A stretch of 64,000 bases of DNA from Pseudoalteromonas haloplanktis ATCC 14393. Lineage in GTDB: Bacteria; Pseudomonadota; Gammaproteobacteria; Enterobacterales; Alteromonadaceae. The notes below the pieces were generated by a model that did not search any database, had not been told where the DNA came from, and saw nothing but the letters and a program-made list of their open reading frames with translations. Positions 41,845 through 51,956 of this stretch are shown one piece after another. The position numbers were made by a program, and so were the translations under genes. The DNA lies in contig NZ_AHCA01000001.1 of NCBI RefSeq assembly GCF_000238355.1, forward strand, positions 248,001 through 312,000, read 5' to 3'. Within the stretch, counting starts at the first letter, position 1, and each line of letters begins with the position of its first letter.

Positions 41845-44559
41845 ATGAAGACTGCAAGTAAATTCGCGCTAAAGCCATTAAACTACCTCATAAGTGCCTT
41901 ACTGTTAGGATCCACCTCTTATGCAATGGCAGCAGATGAACAGCCGCAAAATACCACCAAAGCAGACAGTGATATCGAACTCATTCAAGTCACTGGATTT
42001 AGATCATCATTAAATAAATCATTAGCAACTAAACGCTTTGAAGTGAATACCACTGAATCTATTGCTGCTGAAGATATAGGTAAGTTTCCAGATCTTAACA
42101 TTGCAGAATCGTTACAACGGATCCCTGGGGTTGCGATTTCGCGTGAAGGCGGCGAAGGCCGTCAGATCACGTTACGTGGATTAGGCCCGGCATTTACCCG
42201 TACCACACTCAACGGTATGGAAGTCCCAGCAAGTACAGACGGAACCGATTCAGGGGGGGGTGTAAATGGAGGCCGCGCTTTTGACTTTAATATATTTGCA
42301 TCAGAGCTATTTAATCGTGTTGATATTCAAAAAACCCCTACCGCAGCTACAGAAGAAGGCGGTATCGCAGGTACGGTAGATATGTATTCTGCACGCCCTT
42401 TTGATTCAACAGGATTTCATGTTGCTGCATCAGCACAAGCCGGTTACAACGACTTAACAGAAGAAGTAGACCCACGCATGGTGTTTATGATCAGTAATAC
42501 ATTTGCTGATGATACGTTTGGTGTTTTATTCTCAGTTGCTAAATCTGAGCGCACAGTGCGCCAAGAAGGTTTTGGTACAGTGCGTTGGACAACGCCGGTT
42601 CTAGATGGTGGTGGCATTTATGCTGATACTTCTAATACTGAAGTTATAGGCGCGACAAATACTGGAAACTGTGAGTTCGAAGGACAAACGGTTGATGCCG
42701 TAAACTGTTTATATACCCCACGTCTTCCGCGTCCTGACTTTTTTGGTAATGAACAAGACCGTTTAGGTTTTACAGGTTCATTACAGTATGCACCAAATGA
42801 CGATCTTGTGATTACCCTTGATACGCTGCACAGCACACTCGATAATGACCGTACTATGTACAACTTTTTTGAGATGTTTAGAAATACTTTCAGCGAGATC
42901 ACTCCTGAGTCAATTACCGTGGCAGAAAACGGCAAGCAGATCCAAGCTGCAACTTTTAATGGTGTAAAATCTCGCGTTGAAAGTCGCCAGCAAATTTCAA
43001 AAACAGAATTTAAACAATATGTGTTATCAGGAAAGTACCATTTATCTGATTACCTAACGTTAGATGCCATGGTGGGTACAGCTGAATCCGATGCTCGCTC
43101 TGAGCAGTATCGTTATAATATGACCAATAACACACCTCATAGAGTGTCAATGGACTTTGGCACCACTAATAATACAGCGACTATGGATTATGACTATGAC
43201 ACATTAGATGCCAGCTCATTTGATTTAGCCGATGGCCGCTTAAGAGCAACCGATGTATTAAGAGAAAATGATACTGCAAAAATTGATTTATCTTATGAGC
43301 TAGACAGTATGAATATACAAGGTGGTATTGCTTATAATGATAGAACCGTCAGCTATGATGAGTCGCAAATTAATGGTTTTCCTGATCAAGATTCTGCTGT
43401 TGGGTATTCCCATATGATCCCATACGATGATTTTGGTACTGGCTATGATGGGAGTTTATCACCTTTTTTAGTTGCTGATTTTGATGCCATCAACTCACAG
43501 CTGTTGGTTAAAGAGTGGGTACCGCGCAGTGCACAGAGTTGGAAAGTAGAAGAAGAAACCATGGCTGCCTATATCGAGACAAATTTTGAATATGAAATTT
43601 CCGATATGTTACTTCGTACCAACGCAGGTGTGCGCTATGTTAAAACTGAAACAACCTCTACAGGGTTTATTCAAACAGACCCCGTTTCAATTGAGAATAG
43701 CTATGACAACGTGTTACCGGTATTAAACTTAGCACTTGATGCAACTGACGATGTTATTGTAAGGCTTGGTTTGTCTAAAACAATGACACGTCCGAGCTTA
43801 AGTTCATTAAACCCGGGTAACCCATCATTTTCTTATCTAAATGGTACTGTTAGTGCAGGTAACCCATTTTTAGACCCATTCACCTCGACCAATACTGACT
43901 TTGGTGTTGAATGGTATTTTGAAGAAGAGTCGTTACTTGCAGCAACCGTGTTTTATAAAGACATAGGCTCGTTCATCACCAGTGATACTGAAGAAAAGTT
44001 AGTTGATCCTGCCTACTTACCTTTTATTGATAACGATCCACAATATGACCCATCAAGTGCACTCGATCCACGTACAACGCCATACACACACTATGTACCT
44101 GTTAATGGTGAAGGCACTGTAATAAAAGGGATAGAGCTGATTTATCAACAACCTTTCACATTCTTACCTGGCTTCTTACAAAATACAGGCTTAGTTTCAA
44201 ACTATACCTATGTTTCTGCAGGTGAAATTACTGGCTTGTCAGAAAATTCATATAACTTTACCTTGTACTATGAAGTAGAAGATTACGGTATACGTGCATC
44301 AATGAATAAACGTGACAACTATATTACTGATTATACAGGTAATAATGGGAATGCAGAGGAAGCCACCACAGGGCCGACTCATTTCGACCTTTCAGCATTT
44401 TATAACATCACTGAAAATGTAACTGTGACATTAGAAGGTATTAATCTGACCGATGAATATGAGCGCCTTTATACTACAGGTGATGGTACGTTAGATTTAC
44501 CTCGCGAATATAACCACACAGGAAGACAGTTCTTCTTAGGTATACGCTATAACCTATAA
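41845..44559 (+). CDS. TonB-dependent receptor 1 (pectin oligosaccharide uptake)
   Basis: 904 residues; GGAACACACA before the ATG. Signal peptide to about residue 30 (ending SYAMAA), TonB box DIELIQVTG, plug domain (about 60-180: IPGVAISREGGEGRQITLRGLG), then the beta barrel ending GRQFFLGIRYNL. It belongs to the TonB-Xanth-Caul class used for plant polysaccharide fragments. A run of eight G (42253-42260) within the plug-coding part (TDSGGGVNGG) is an unusual homopolymer for this AT-rich genome. Operators A and B upstream and its pectinase neighbours indicate import of pectin or rhamnogalacturonan oligomers. Confidence 0.9.
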   Translation: MKTASKFALKPLNYLISALLLGSTSYAMAADEQPQNTTKADSDIELIQVTGFRSSLNKSLATKRFEVNTTESIAAEDIGKFPDLNIAESLQRIPGVAISREGGEGRQITLRGLGPAFTRTTLNGMEVPASTDGTDSGGGVNGGRAFDFNIFASELFNRVDIQKTPTAATEEGGIAGTVDMYSARPFDSTGFHVAASAQAGYNDLTEEVDPRMVFMISNTFADDTFGVLFSVAKSERTVRQEGFGTVRWTTPVLDGGGIYADTSNTEVIGATNTGNCEFEGQTVDAVNCLYTPRLPRPDFFGNEQDRLGFTGSLQYAPNDDLVITLDTLHSTLDNDRTMYNFFEMFRNTFSEITPESITVAENGKQIQAATFNGVKSRVESRQQISKTEFKQYVLSGKYHLSDYLTLDAMVGTAESDARSEQYRYNMTNNTPHRVSMDFGTTNNTATMDYDYDTLDASSFDLADGRLRATDVLRENDTAKIDLSYELDSMNIQGGIAYNDRTVSYDESQINGFPDQDSAVGYSHMIPYDDFGTGYDGSLSPFLVADFDAINSQLLVKEWVPRSAQSWKVEEETMAAYIETNFEYEISDMLLRTNAGVRYVKTETTSTGFIQTDPVSIENSYDNVLPVLNLALDATDDVIVRLGLSKTMTRPSLSSLNPGNPSFSYLNGTVSAGNPFLDPFTSTNTDFGVEWYFEEESLLAATVFYKDIGSFITSDTEEKLVDPAYLPFIDNDPQYDPSSALDPRTTPYTHYVPVNGEGTVIKGIELIYQQPFTFLPGFLQNTGLVSNYTYVSAGEITGLSENSYNFTLYYEVEDYGIRASMNKRDNYITDYTGNNGNAEEATTGPTHFDLSAFYNITENVTVTLEGINLTDEYERLYTTGDGTLDLPREYNHTGRQFFLGIRYNL

Positions 44560-44626
44560 GTAGTGTTTGTCTGTGGTCATTTACACAACCATAGACATTC
44601 AACATACTCGTTTGTATACCCATTTT

Positions 44627-44664
44627 GTAGCAAGCTTGCCAGCCCAATTTGGCAAGCTTGTTAC
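44627..44664 (+). terminator. long hairpin after receptor 1
   Basis: 14-base-pair stem GTAGCAAGCTTGCC / GGCAAGCTTGTTAC (one G-T wobble) with a ten-base loop, 68 bases after the stop. No T tract, so it may stabilise the receptor mRNA or end transcription with help. A C10 run follows at 44709-44718. Confidence 0.5.
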
Positions 44665-44819
44665 GCTTCTCTACAATGGCCATTTTAATATTATTGAAAG
44701 TGACATTTCCCCCCCCCCTTCTAATGAACCTTAATAAATCAATATATTTACTGTTATTTTTTGAGCAGCACAAAAGAAGCACCTTGTGTGAATGAACTGT
44801 TAACGATGTAATTTATAGT

Positions 44820-44866
44820 TTGACAACTAATGAAATTGGTTATACCTTTAATTGCCACCGGTGGCA
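44820..44866 (+). promoter_or_regulatory. receptor 2 promoter and operator (site C)
   Basis: TTGACA (44820-44825), TA-rich -10 at about 44841-44848 and a perfect TGCCACCGGTGGCA at 44853-44866, in the same geometry as at receptor 1. Apart from this, the hairpin and the C10 run, 44560-45014 has no gene. Confidence 0.78.
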
Positions 44867-45014
44867 GAGGAATAATTAACTAAACACACGATCGCTTTCC
44901 TGTGTGTGATTAGTGACTTAGGTACGAGTTACAGAAAAGATAAGCAATCTAATAATGATCATTAACACTGTTGCTTGTGTTAATTTAATAACAATGACTC
45001 TTGATGGACCCAAT

Positions 45015-48000
45015 ATGACAACCAGCACACATAATTTTCAATTAAATAAGCTCATGTCTTGTTTACTCTTAAGTGGCGCAATAACGTGCGGACAAAGCTT
45101 TGCTGCACAAGAGAATAATGAAATAACAGACACTGATATTGAAGTAATACAAGTTAAGGGCTATAGAAGTTCAATTAATGCCGCATTAAATTCAAAACGT
45201 TTTGCCGTAGGTTCCAAAGAAACCATTATTGCTGAAGATATTGGTAAATTCCCTGATCTCAATGTCGCTGATTCTCTCGCCCGTGTGCCTGGTATTTCAA
45301 TTGAAGAGGATGCTGGTGAAGGTCGCCAGATCACTGTACGAGGTTTAGGTGCTCGTTATGTAAAAACAACTATTAATGGCATGGAGTCAGCTTCTGCTGG
45401 CGCAGCGACAGATGGCGCTGGCGGCTCTAATACATCTCGTGCTTTTGACTATAATGTATTTGCATCTGAGTTATTCACACAAATCGATATTAATAAAACC
45501 TCATCAGCAGAGCTAGAAGATGGCGGCATAGCAGGTAATGTAAACTTACAAACGGCACGCCCTTTTCAATATGACGGCTTTAAGGGCGCATATAGCGTAA
45601 ATGGTCGCTACAATGAAATATCTGAAGATTTAGCCCCTCGAGCATCGTTTATGCTTAGCAATAACTGGGATAACACTTTTGGTGCTTTATTTTCTGTGGC
45701 TTATTCTGGCGGTACAGTGCAAAGTGAAGGCCCGACCACGGTACGTTGGACTGTTAACAATCCAAACTATTCAGCAGATGGCTTACCGGTTAATCAAGCA
45801 GGTGGAACTAATTATCTAACCGCCAGCCCAAAAACTATTCTAATGGAAAATGGTAATTACACTGACGATAACTTGGATGGCTTGTATTTACCACGCATTC
45901 CACGTTACTCAGTGTTTTCTAAAGATCAAAAACGTTTAGGTGCAACAGCGGCTTTTCAATACGCCCCCACAGATAATTTATCGCTGAACTTAGATATTTT
46001 ACATGCCGATTTAGATACGACAATGGAAGAATATCAATATTCGGTGTTATTACGCGATCAAAAAAATATTGTCCCTGAAAACATTTATACTGATGAAAGT
46101 AATACCATCGTTGCAGGCTCTTTTTCTAACGCTGTGATCCGCTCAGAAGCCCGTGAAGACAAATCAGAATCACAGTTTGATCAAATTACTTTAACCGGTG
46201 ACTGGTTTATTAATGATCAATTAAGCCTCAGCTTTTTAGCTGGTAAAGGAAGGTCAAACCTCGACATTCCCTACACACGCACTTTTGCATTAGACAGTGA
46301 AGGATCAACGGTGGCTTATAGTTATGATGGTAATATTGATCCATTAATGCTCATCAATAATACTGGTGGAGTTGCCATAGGTAATGGCAGTATGACGACA
46401 AATACCCCCTCCTTCGCTTTTGCTGCGGGACAACAACCGGGCGGCACTTACACTCAAGCGCAAATTCAACAACAAATGCTTGATGCTAATAACTATACAA
46501 TGGGCCTAACACGTAACCGAGCACAAACTATCGAAAGTGAAAATAGCTCGTTTAAAGTTGATTTAGCCTATGAGTTTAACTCTGAGCTTACACTTAAGTT
46601 TGGTGTCGGTAAGCGCGCATTTATTACTGAGCAACATGACTTTAGAAATGCATGGAAACAGCTTGATAAAGAAACCAATAAAACCAGCGGTAAAAGTGCC
46701 GAAACACAAGTTGTTGATCTAGATCCGGCGCTTATCAATGGGAGTTTATTTGCAACGAATTTAGATCAATTGGGAGTCTCTTTTGGTAATAACGTTGATA
46801 TCCCAAGTACTTCAACATTAGTAACAAGTACGTGGTTAACACCTGATTATAGCGCTGCGATAAATGCCTTTGGCAATGCCTCTTTCTTTGAGGCAAAAGA
46901 AGAATATAAACGGGCCTATTATATAAAAGAAGAAGTAACCTCTGCCTATGTACAACTTGATTTTATCAATGACGTGTTTGATCGTGAACTTCGCGGTAAT
47001 ATTGGCGTTCGCTATATTGATAACAAAAATACCAGCAAAATTGTTAATTTAGATCATATTTATAAAGATGGCTACACTGCAGGCTTTGGTGATGGTGCTA
47101 ATTATGCTAATGGTTATGGTTGGCGCACAACAGTGAGTAAAGGTGATGATTTTTTACCCTCGTTGAACTTAGCGTATGACTTAACAGAAGCGTTAATTGC
47201 CCGCTTTAGTTATTCACATGCCATAACACGCCCTAAGTTATCTGATTTAAGTTCAGCAATTAGTGTTAATGTCCCCGATGCAGAAGACCCCAGTGCAGAA
47301 ATAAAAATGGGTGCAGGCCCGACGCTAGAACCTTATAAATCCAAACAATATGATGCAGGTTTAGAATGGTATTTTGATGAAGAGTCATTACTGGCTGCCT
47401 CTATTTTTATTAAGGATATTTCTGGCTTAACAAAAGCGTCTTCAGATCAAGTACTCACCCAAGCACAACTTGATGAATTAGGCATCGATATTGGTTCGCA
47501 AGATCCAAGTACAATAACTTGGCAAGTAACTCAGCTTACCAATACTCCTCCTGAAAATATGTGGGGAGCAGAGTTTATTTACCAACAACCTTTTAGTTTT
47601 TTGCCTGAGCCATTTAATAACCTTGGATTACAAGCAAACTATACCTACATAGATTACACGCGAGACATTGAAGACCCATTCTATGGCACGCAACTTAATT
47701 TGGTTGAAGAAGAAACATCAAAAAACACGTATAACTTAACACTTTACTATGAAGTAGATAAATGGTCTGCACGCTTCTCTTATAATTACAGAGGTGAATA
47801 CAATAAGCAGTACCTCAGTGAATACGCTGATGAGTCAACATTTGTTCGTGGTTACGATGCTAAAGCCAAACTTAACTTTTCAAGCCGCTATAACATTAGT
47901 GAAAACTTAAGCATTAACTTTGAAGCTGTAAATTTAACTGATGCCTCACAAGATCAATGGAATGATATTTACACTAAACGCCCTTATGAAAACTTGTCAA

Positions 48001-48041
48001 CGGGCCGTCAGTTTATTTTCGGTTTAAGAGGCTCGTTCTAG
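45015..48041 (+). CDS. TonB-dependent receptor 2
   Basis: 1008 residues from ATG at 45015 (MTTSTHNFQLNKL); an upstream in-frame ATG at 44955 would put non-signal sequence before the signal peptide. The signal peptide ends GQSFAA, TonB box IEVIQVKG, plug PGISIEEDAGEGRQITVRGLG, barrel ending TGRQFIFGLRGSF. It is a paralogue of receptor 1: both have SSLN/SSIN repeats after the TonB box and matching DFNIFASELF/DYNVFASELF segments. Probably a different pectic oligosaccharide as substrate. Ends with a terminator at 48070. Confidence 0.9.
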   Translation: MTTSTHNFQLNKLMSCLLLSGAITCGQSFAAQENNEITDTDIEVIQVKGYRSSINAALNSKRFAVGSKETIIAEDIGKFPDLNVADSLARVPGISIEEDAGEGRQITVRGLGARYVKTTINGMESASAGAATDGAGGSNTSRAFDYNVFASELFTQIDINKTSSAELEDGGIAGNVNLQTARPFQYDGFKGAYSVNGRYNEISEDLAPRASFMLSNNWDNTFGALFSVAYSGGTVQSEGPTTVRWTVNNPNYSADGLPVNQAGGTNYLTASPKTILMENGNYTDDNLDGLYLPRIPRYSVFSKDQKRLGATAAFQYAPTDNLSLNLDILHADLDTTMEEYQYSVLLRDQKNIVPENIYTDESNTIVAGSFSNAVIRSEAREDKSESQFDQITLTGDWFINDQLSLSFLAGKGRSNLDIPYTRTFALDSEGSTVAYSYDGNIDPLMLINNTGGVAIGNGSMTTNTPSFAFAAGQQPGGTYTQAQIQQQMLDANNYTMGLTRNRAQTIESENSSFKVDLAYEFNSELTLKFGVGKRAFITEQHDFRNAWKQLDKETNKTSGKSAETQVVDLDPALINGSLFATNLDQLGVSFGNNVDIPSTSTLVTSTWLTPDYSAAINAFGNASFFEAKEEYKRAYYIKEEVTSAYVQLDFINDVFDRELRGNIGVRYIDNKNTSKIVNLDHIYKDGYTAGFGDGANYANGYGWRTTVSKGDDFLPSLNLAYDLTEALIARFSYSHAITRPKLSDLSSAISVNVPDAEDPSAEIKMGAGPTLEPYKSKQYDAGLEWYFDEESLLAASIFIKDISGLTKASSDQVLTQAQLDELGIDIGSQDPSTITWQVTQLTNTPPENMWGAEFIYQQPFSFLPEPFNNLGLQANYTYIDYTRDIEDPFYGTQLNLVEEETSKNTYNLTLYYEVDKWSARFSYNYRGEYNKQYLSEYADESTFVRGYDAKAKLNFSSRYNISENLSINFEAVNLTDASQDQWNDIYTKRPYENLSTGRQFIFGLRGSF

Positions 48042-48069
48042 TACTTTGTTTTTTCAATACTCTCCCCTC

Positions 48070-48097
48070 ATAATCGGTGGTTTTTATCACCGATTAT
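48070..48097 (+). terminator. terminator after receptor 2
   Basis: Stem ATAATCGGTG / CACCGATTAT, loop GTTTTTAT, then TTT. Confidence 0.8.
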
Positions 48098-48156
48098 TTT
48101 CGCAAATACGCCTTCGTCACTTAAAAAATAACCATTAAAAATTTCAAAAACCACAT

Positions 48157-48170
48157 TGCCACCGGTGGCA
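48157..48170. promoter_or_regulatory. operator TGCCACCGGTGGCA (site D)
   Basis: Perfect palindrome 74 bases before the polygalacturonase start codon; it likely controls the GH28-eda unit. Confidence 0.8.
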
Positions 48171-48243
48171 TTAACTGTTATTGTTTAGCTCTATAATAAA
48201 ACCTCTCATTGATTTAGAGAGTAATAATTCAGCAGGAACTTTT

Positions 48244-49713
48244 ATGAACAATCAACGCAGGTACTTTTTAAAAGCATTAGCCTCAAGTACTTTACTAACT
48301 GCAACCTTAGTTGGCTGTAAATCAGCACCATTATTAACGGCCTTTGATGCACCAATCAGTGCAGATGATTGGCAATTAGCTGAAGATATAAAAGCCGCGA
48401 TTATTATTCCTAGCTTTGCAAATAAGGTATTTAATATTAAAGACTTTGGTGCTAAAGAAAATGGTCAATTCGATTGTACACATGCAATTAAAAGCGCCAT
48501 TGAAACCTGCCACGCACAAGGAGGTGGTCAGGTATATATCCCAGATGGCCGCTATTTCACAGGCGCTATTCATTTACTTTCAAACGTTAATCTACACTTA
48601 GCAGATAATGCCATACTTAGTTTCAGTACAGATCCTAAACATTACCTACCAGAAGTATTTACGCGCTGGGAAGGCCTTGAAATGATGGGGTATTCACCAC
48701 TTATTTATGCCTATGAACAAGAAAACATCGCCATCACGGGTAAAGGCACATTACAAGGCAATGGCGATAATCAAACTTGGTGGCCTTGGAAAGGGCCACA
48801 TAAAGAAGGCCATTGGGATTTAATTAAAGATGAGCAAGGCAATGTGCTTCATCAACGCCAAGCTCGAGATTTGCTAATGGCTGATGCTGAAGCTGGGGTA
48901 CCTGTTCGTGAACGCATTTACAGTACCGGTGCTTATTTACGCCCTCCTTTTATACAGCCTTATAAATGTAAAAACATTTTAATTGAAGGAGTGACAATCA
49001 AAAACTCACCGTTTTGGTTAGTTAACCCCGTTTTATGCCAAAGTGTTACCGTTGATAACGTGAACTTTTCAAGCCATGGACCTAATTCTGATGGTTGCGA
49101 TCCAGAAAGCTGCGATCTGGTACACATTAAAAATTGTGTATTTGATACAGGCGATGATTGCATCGCAATTAAATCTGGCCGTAATGCCGATGGCCGTCGT
49201 GTAGCTGTTGCCTCCCAAAATATTGTTATTGAAAACTGTCATATGAAAGAAGGTCATGGTGGTGTTGTTATTGGTAGTGAAATATCAGGCGGTGTGAACA
49301 ATGTCTTTGTACAAAACTGTACGATGGATAGTCCCCATCTTGAACGTGCTATTCGCATCAAAACTAATTCAGTTCGCGGTGGTTTAATTGAACATATTCG
49401 CATTCGAAATGTTGAAGTTGGTACAGTTAAAAACGCTGTTGTGATCAATTTCTATTATGAAGAAGGTGATGCTGGGCAATTCGATCCAACGGTTCGTGAC
49501 ATTCAAATTGAAAACTTACATTGTAAAAACGTACTGAGTAAAGCGTTTTATCTTAATGGCTTTGAACGTGCGCCCATAAGCGATATTCATTTCACAAACT
49601 GTCACTTTGACCTCGTTGGCGATGATTCTATCGTAGCACATGTGAATAATATGAGCTTAACCAATGTCACTTTGAACAAACAGCCGTTAACTATGGCTCA
49701 ACTAAACAAATAA
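48244..49713 (+). CDS. GH28 polygalacturonase-family lipoprotein
   Basis: 489 residues from ATG at 48244 (AGGAAC upstream); the longer frame from 48181 would precede the signal. N terminus QRRYFLKALASS...LVGC combines a twin-arginine-like motif with a lipobox, so it is probably a Tat- or Sec-exported lipoprotein. GH28 parallel beta-helix signatures: NSPFWLVNP, SDGCDPESC (Asp near 283), TGDDCIAIKSG (Asp pair near 304-305), GHGGVVIG (His near 338) and RAIRIKTNS. It hydrolyses galacturonan, probably as an exo-enzyme acting on oligomers. Eda starts 31 bases later. Confidence 0.93.
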   Translation: MNNQRRYFLKALASSTLLTATLVGCKSAPLLTAFDAPISADDWQLAEDIKAAIIIPSFANKVFNIKDFGAKENGQFDCTHAIKSAIETCHAQGGGQVYIPDGRYFTGAIHLLSNVNLHLADNAILSFSTDPKHYLPEVFTRWEGLEMMGYSPLIYAYEQENIAITGKGTLQGNGDNQTWWPWKGPHKEGHWDLIKDEQGNVLHQRQARDLLMADAEAGVPVRERIYSTGAYLRPPFIQPYKCKNILIEGVTIKNSPFWLVNPVLCQSVTVDNVNFSSHGPNSDGCDPESCDLVHIKNCVFDTGDDCIAIKSGRNADGRRVAVASQNIVIENCHMKEGHGGVVIGSEISGGVNNVFVQNCTMDSPHLERAIRIKTNSVRGGLIEHIRIRNVEVGTVKNAVVINFYYEEGDAGQFDPTVRDIQIENLHCKNVLSKAFYLNGFERAPISDIHFTNCHFDLVGDDSIVAHVNNMSLTNVTLNKQPLTMAQLNK

Positions 49714-49744
49714 TTGTTAATTAGGATTTTCAATAGGATAAAGT

Positions 49745-50368
49745 ATGACGGCATTTTCAACATTATTAGGCACGCAACCCATACTGCCTATTATTCAAGC
49801 AAATAGTACAGAAGAAGGTGTAGCAATCGCTACTGCAATGCACAAAGCAGGCATTCATTTAGTTGAAGTAGTGCTTCGTACTCCCGCATCTCTTGATGCG
49901 TTAATTGCGATTAAAAAAGCACTACCAGAATTATGTGTTGGTGCAGGTACCATCACAGATCCTAGCTTGCTAACAAAAAGTATTATTGCAGGCAGTGACT
50001 TTATTGTCACACCTGCAGTATCGCCACGATTATTAGATGCCCTGACGCAATCACCGATCCCTGTAGTACCTGGTGTTTCAAATACCGCTGATATTTTACT
50101 TGCTAAAGAATTTGGCTTTACTGAGCAAAAACTATTTCCTGCTTCTTTATGTGGTGGTGAGCAATTCTTAAAAGCGGTGAGCAGTGTATTTGCTGATATT
50201 CGCTTTTGCCCAACAGGCGGCATTAATGAGCTAAATTATCAAAGCTACTTAGCGCTCAGTAATGTTATTGCCGTAGGTGGTACCTGGATTGCACAATCAC
50301 AGTGGGTGCATAATAAACAATTTGAAAAAATAACCCAAGCTTGCCTTCAGGTATTAAATAACCATTAA
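49745..50368 (+). CDS. eda: 2-keto-3-deoxy-6-phosphogluconate aldolase
   Basis: 207 residues of the KDPG/KHG aldolase family. Active-site elements: the Glu of HLVEVVLRTP, GAGTITDPS, VTPAVSPRLL and the Schiff-base Lys in EQKLFPASLCGG. Splits KDPG to pyruvate and glyceraldehyde-3-phosphate, the last step of galacturonate breakdown. Cytoplasmic. The KDG kinase needed to make its substrate is not in the window. It is 31 bases after the GH28 gene; uxaC begins 92 bases later with its own operator between. Confidence 0.95.
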   Translation: MTAFSTLLGTQPILPIIQANSTEEGVAIATAMHKAGIHLVEVVLRTPASLDALIAIKKALPELCVGAGTITDPSLLTKSIIAGSDFIVTPAVSPRLLDALTQSPIPVVPGVSNTADILLAKEFGFTEQKLFPASLCGGEQFLKAVSSVFADIRFCPTGGINELNYQSYLALSNVIAVGGTWIAQSQWVHNKQFEKITQACLQVLNNH

Positions 50369-50414
50369 TTCTCATATTGACTGCCGTACATTGCCAGTTT
50401 AATTTAGCTTTCGA

Positions 50415-50428
50415 TGCCACCGGTAGCA
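50415..50428. promoter_or_regulatory. operator TGCCACCGGTAGCA (site E)
   Basis: One change from the perfect palindrome, the same change as in site B. It lies 32 bases before uxaC and 46 bases after eda, so uxaC may have its own promoter. Confidence 0.75.
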
Positions 50429-50459
50429 AGTGATAAGTAGAACAATTAAGGAATCTTCT

Positions 50460-51908
50460 ATGTCCAGCAATATTGAACCTTTAGAATTGCACCCAGATCG
50501 TTTATTTTCAAGCGACCCTACCGTAGTTAAAATCGCTAGAAAACTTTATGAATCAATTAAAGACTTACCTATCGTTAGCCCTCATGGTCATACTGATCCA
50601 CGCTGGTTTAATGAAAACAAAAATTTTGGTAATGCAACAGAACTCTTTATAAAACCTGATCATTATGTGTTTAGAATGCTCTACAGTCAGGGGATCCCAA
50701 TGACCGACTTAGGTGTACCAGAGCATGGCCTACAAGGGGATATGGCACGCGCTAAAGCAGCAGAGCCGGAAAAGGTCTGGCAAATTTTTGCTGATAACTA
50801 TCATTTATACGCAGGCACTCCTAGTGGCTATTGGCTAGATGCCGTATTCAGCGATGTATTTGGTTTTACTCAAAAGCTATGTACTGAGAATGCACAAGAG
50901 TACTATCAAAAAATCACTGCGGCACTGGCCACCGATGCATTTACACCACACGCATTGATGGACCGTTTTAACATTGAACTGATTGCTACAACCGAAGGTG
51001 CTCTTGATCAATTACCTCATCACCGCGCAATTGCCGGTACTGGCATGGCAAAAAGAGTGATCACCACTTTTAGACCCGATGATGTGGTTGATGCAAGCCG
51101 TGAGGATTTTATTGAAAATATTGCTAAACTCGGGGACATAACCGGTCAAGATACCAGCACTTGGCAAGGCTATTTAGCAGCTATTCAGTTACGTCGTGAT
51201 TACTTTCGTATTGAAGGGCGTGCAACAGCAACCGATCATGGCCACCCTACGGCATTAACTGCTGACTTATCTACCGCTGAGTGTGAGGCACTATTTGAAA
51301 AATGCCGCACGGGCAATTCGTCAGAGCAAGAACAAGAGTTATTCCGTGGCCAAATGCTCACGGAACTTGCTGGAATGAGTATTAAAGATGGCTTGGTAAT
51401 GCAAATACACCCTGGAGCACATCGTAATCATAACCAAGCGGTATTCGATCAATTTGGCCGTGATAAAGGGTGTGATATTCCAAGCCAAACTGAATACGTT
51501 AATGCGTTAAAACCGCTATTGAGCAAATACGGCAACCACCCTGATCTAAAAATCATCTTATTTACCTTAGATGAAACAACCTACAGCCGAGAACTTGCAC
51601 CACTTGCAGGACATTATCCTAGCCTTAAATTAGGGCCAGCTTGGTGGTTCCATGACAGCCCAGCAGGTATGCTACGATTTAGACAACAAACAACGGAAAC
51701 AGCCGGATTTTATAATACCGTTGGGTTTAATGATGATACTCGTGCATTCTTATCAATCCCCGCACGGCATGATGTTGCGCGACGTGTCGATTGTCGCTAT
51801 TTAGCGGAGCTAGTTGCCAATCATCAGATCAGTGAAACAACAGCCCAGACGCTAGCTTATCAACTAACCTATGGGCTAGTTAAAAAAGCATATAATCTCG
51901 ATAAATAA
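50460..51908 (+). CDS. uxaC: glucuronate/galacturonate isomerase
   Basis: 482 residues from ATG at 50460 (AAGGAATC upstream), of the uronate isomerase family in the amidohydrolase superfamily. Metal-site elements include LPIVSPHGHTDPRWF and FDQFGRDKGCDIPS; GFNDDTRAFLSIPARHDVARRVDC is the family C-terminal signature. Converts D-galacturonate to D-tagaturonate in the cytoplasm. The next enzymes (UxaB, UxaA, KdgK) are not in the window. A GAGCCACT/AGTGGCTC hairpin at 51917-51938 separates it from the next gene. Confidence 0.95.
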   Translation: MSSNIEPLELHPDRLFSSDPTVVKIARKLYESIKDLPIVSPHGHTDPRWFNENKNFGNATELFIKPDHYVFRMLYSQGIPMTDLGVPEHGLQGDMARAKAAEPEKVWQIFADNYHLYAGTPSGYWLDAVFSDVFGFTQKLCTENAQEYYQKITAALATDAFTPHALMDRFNIELIATTEGALDQLPHHRAIAGTGMAKRVITTFRPDDVVDASREDFIENIAKLGDITGQDTSTWQGYLAAIQLRRDYFRIEGRATATDHGHPTALTADLSTAECEALFEKCRTGNSSEQEQELFRGQMLTELAGMSIKDGLVMQIHPGAHRNHNQAVFDQFGRDKGCDIPSQTEYVNALKPLLSKYGNHPDLKIILFTLDETTYSRELAPLAGHYPSLKLGPAWWFHDSPAGMLRFRQQTTETAGFYNTVGFNDDTRAFLSIPARHDVARRVDCRYLAELVANHQISETTAQTLAYQLTYGLVKKAYNLDK

Positions 51909-51916
51909 CAACAATA

Positions 51917-51938
51917 GAGCCACTTGAATGAGTGGCTC
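51917..51938 (+). terminator. intercistronic hairpin after uxaC
   Basis: Eight-base-pair stem GAGCCACT / AGTGGCTC without a T tract; possible mRNA processing or partial termination site. Confidence 0.45.
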
Positions 51939-51956
51939 AATCATTGAGGACACACA

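Noticed and set aside
42618..42935. 105-residue minus-strand frame inside receptor 1
   Set aside because: Shadow of the receptor gene; no start signal.
49855..50223. 122-residue minus-strand frame inside eda
   Set aside because: Shadow of a firmly identified gene.
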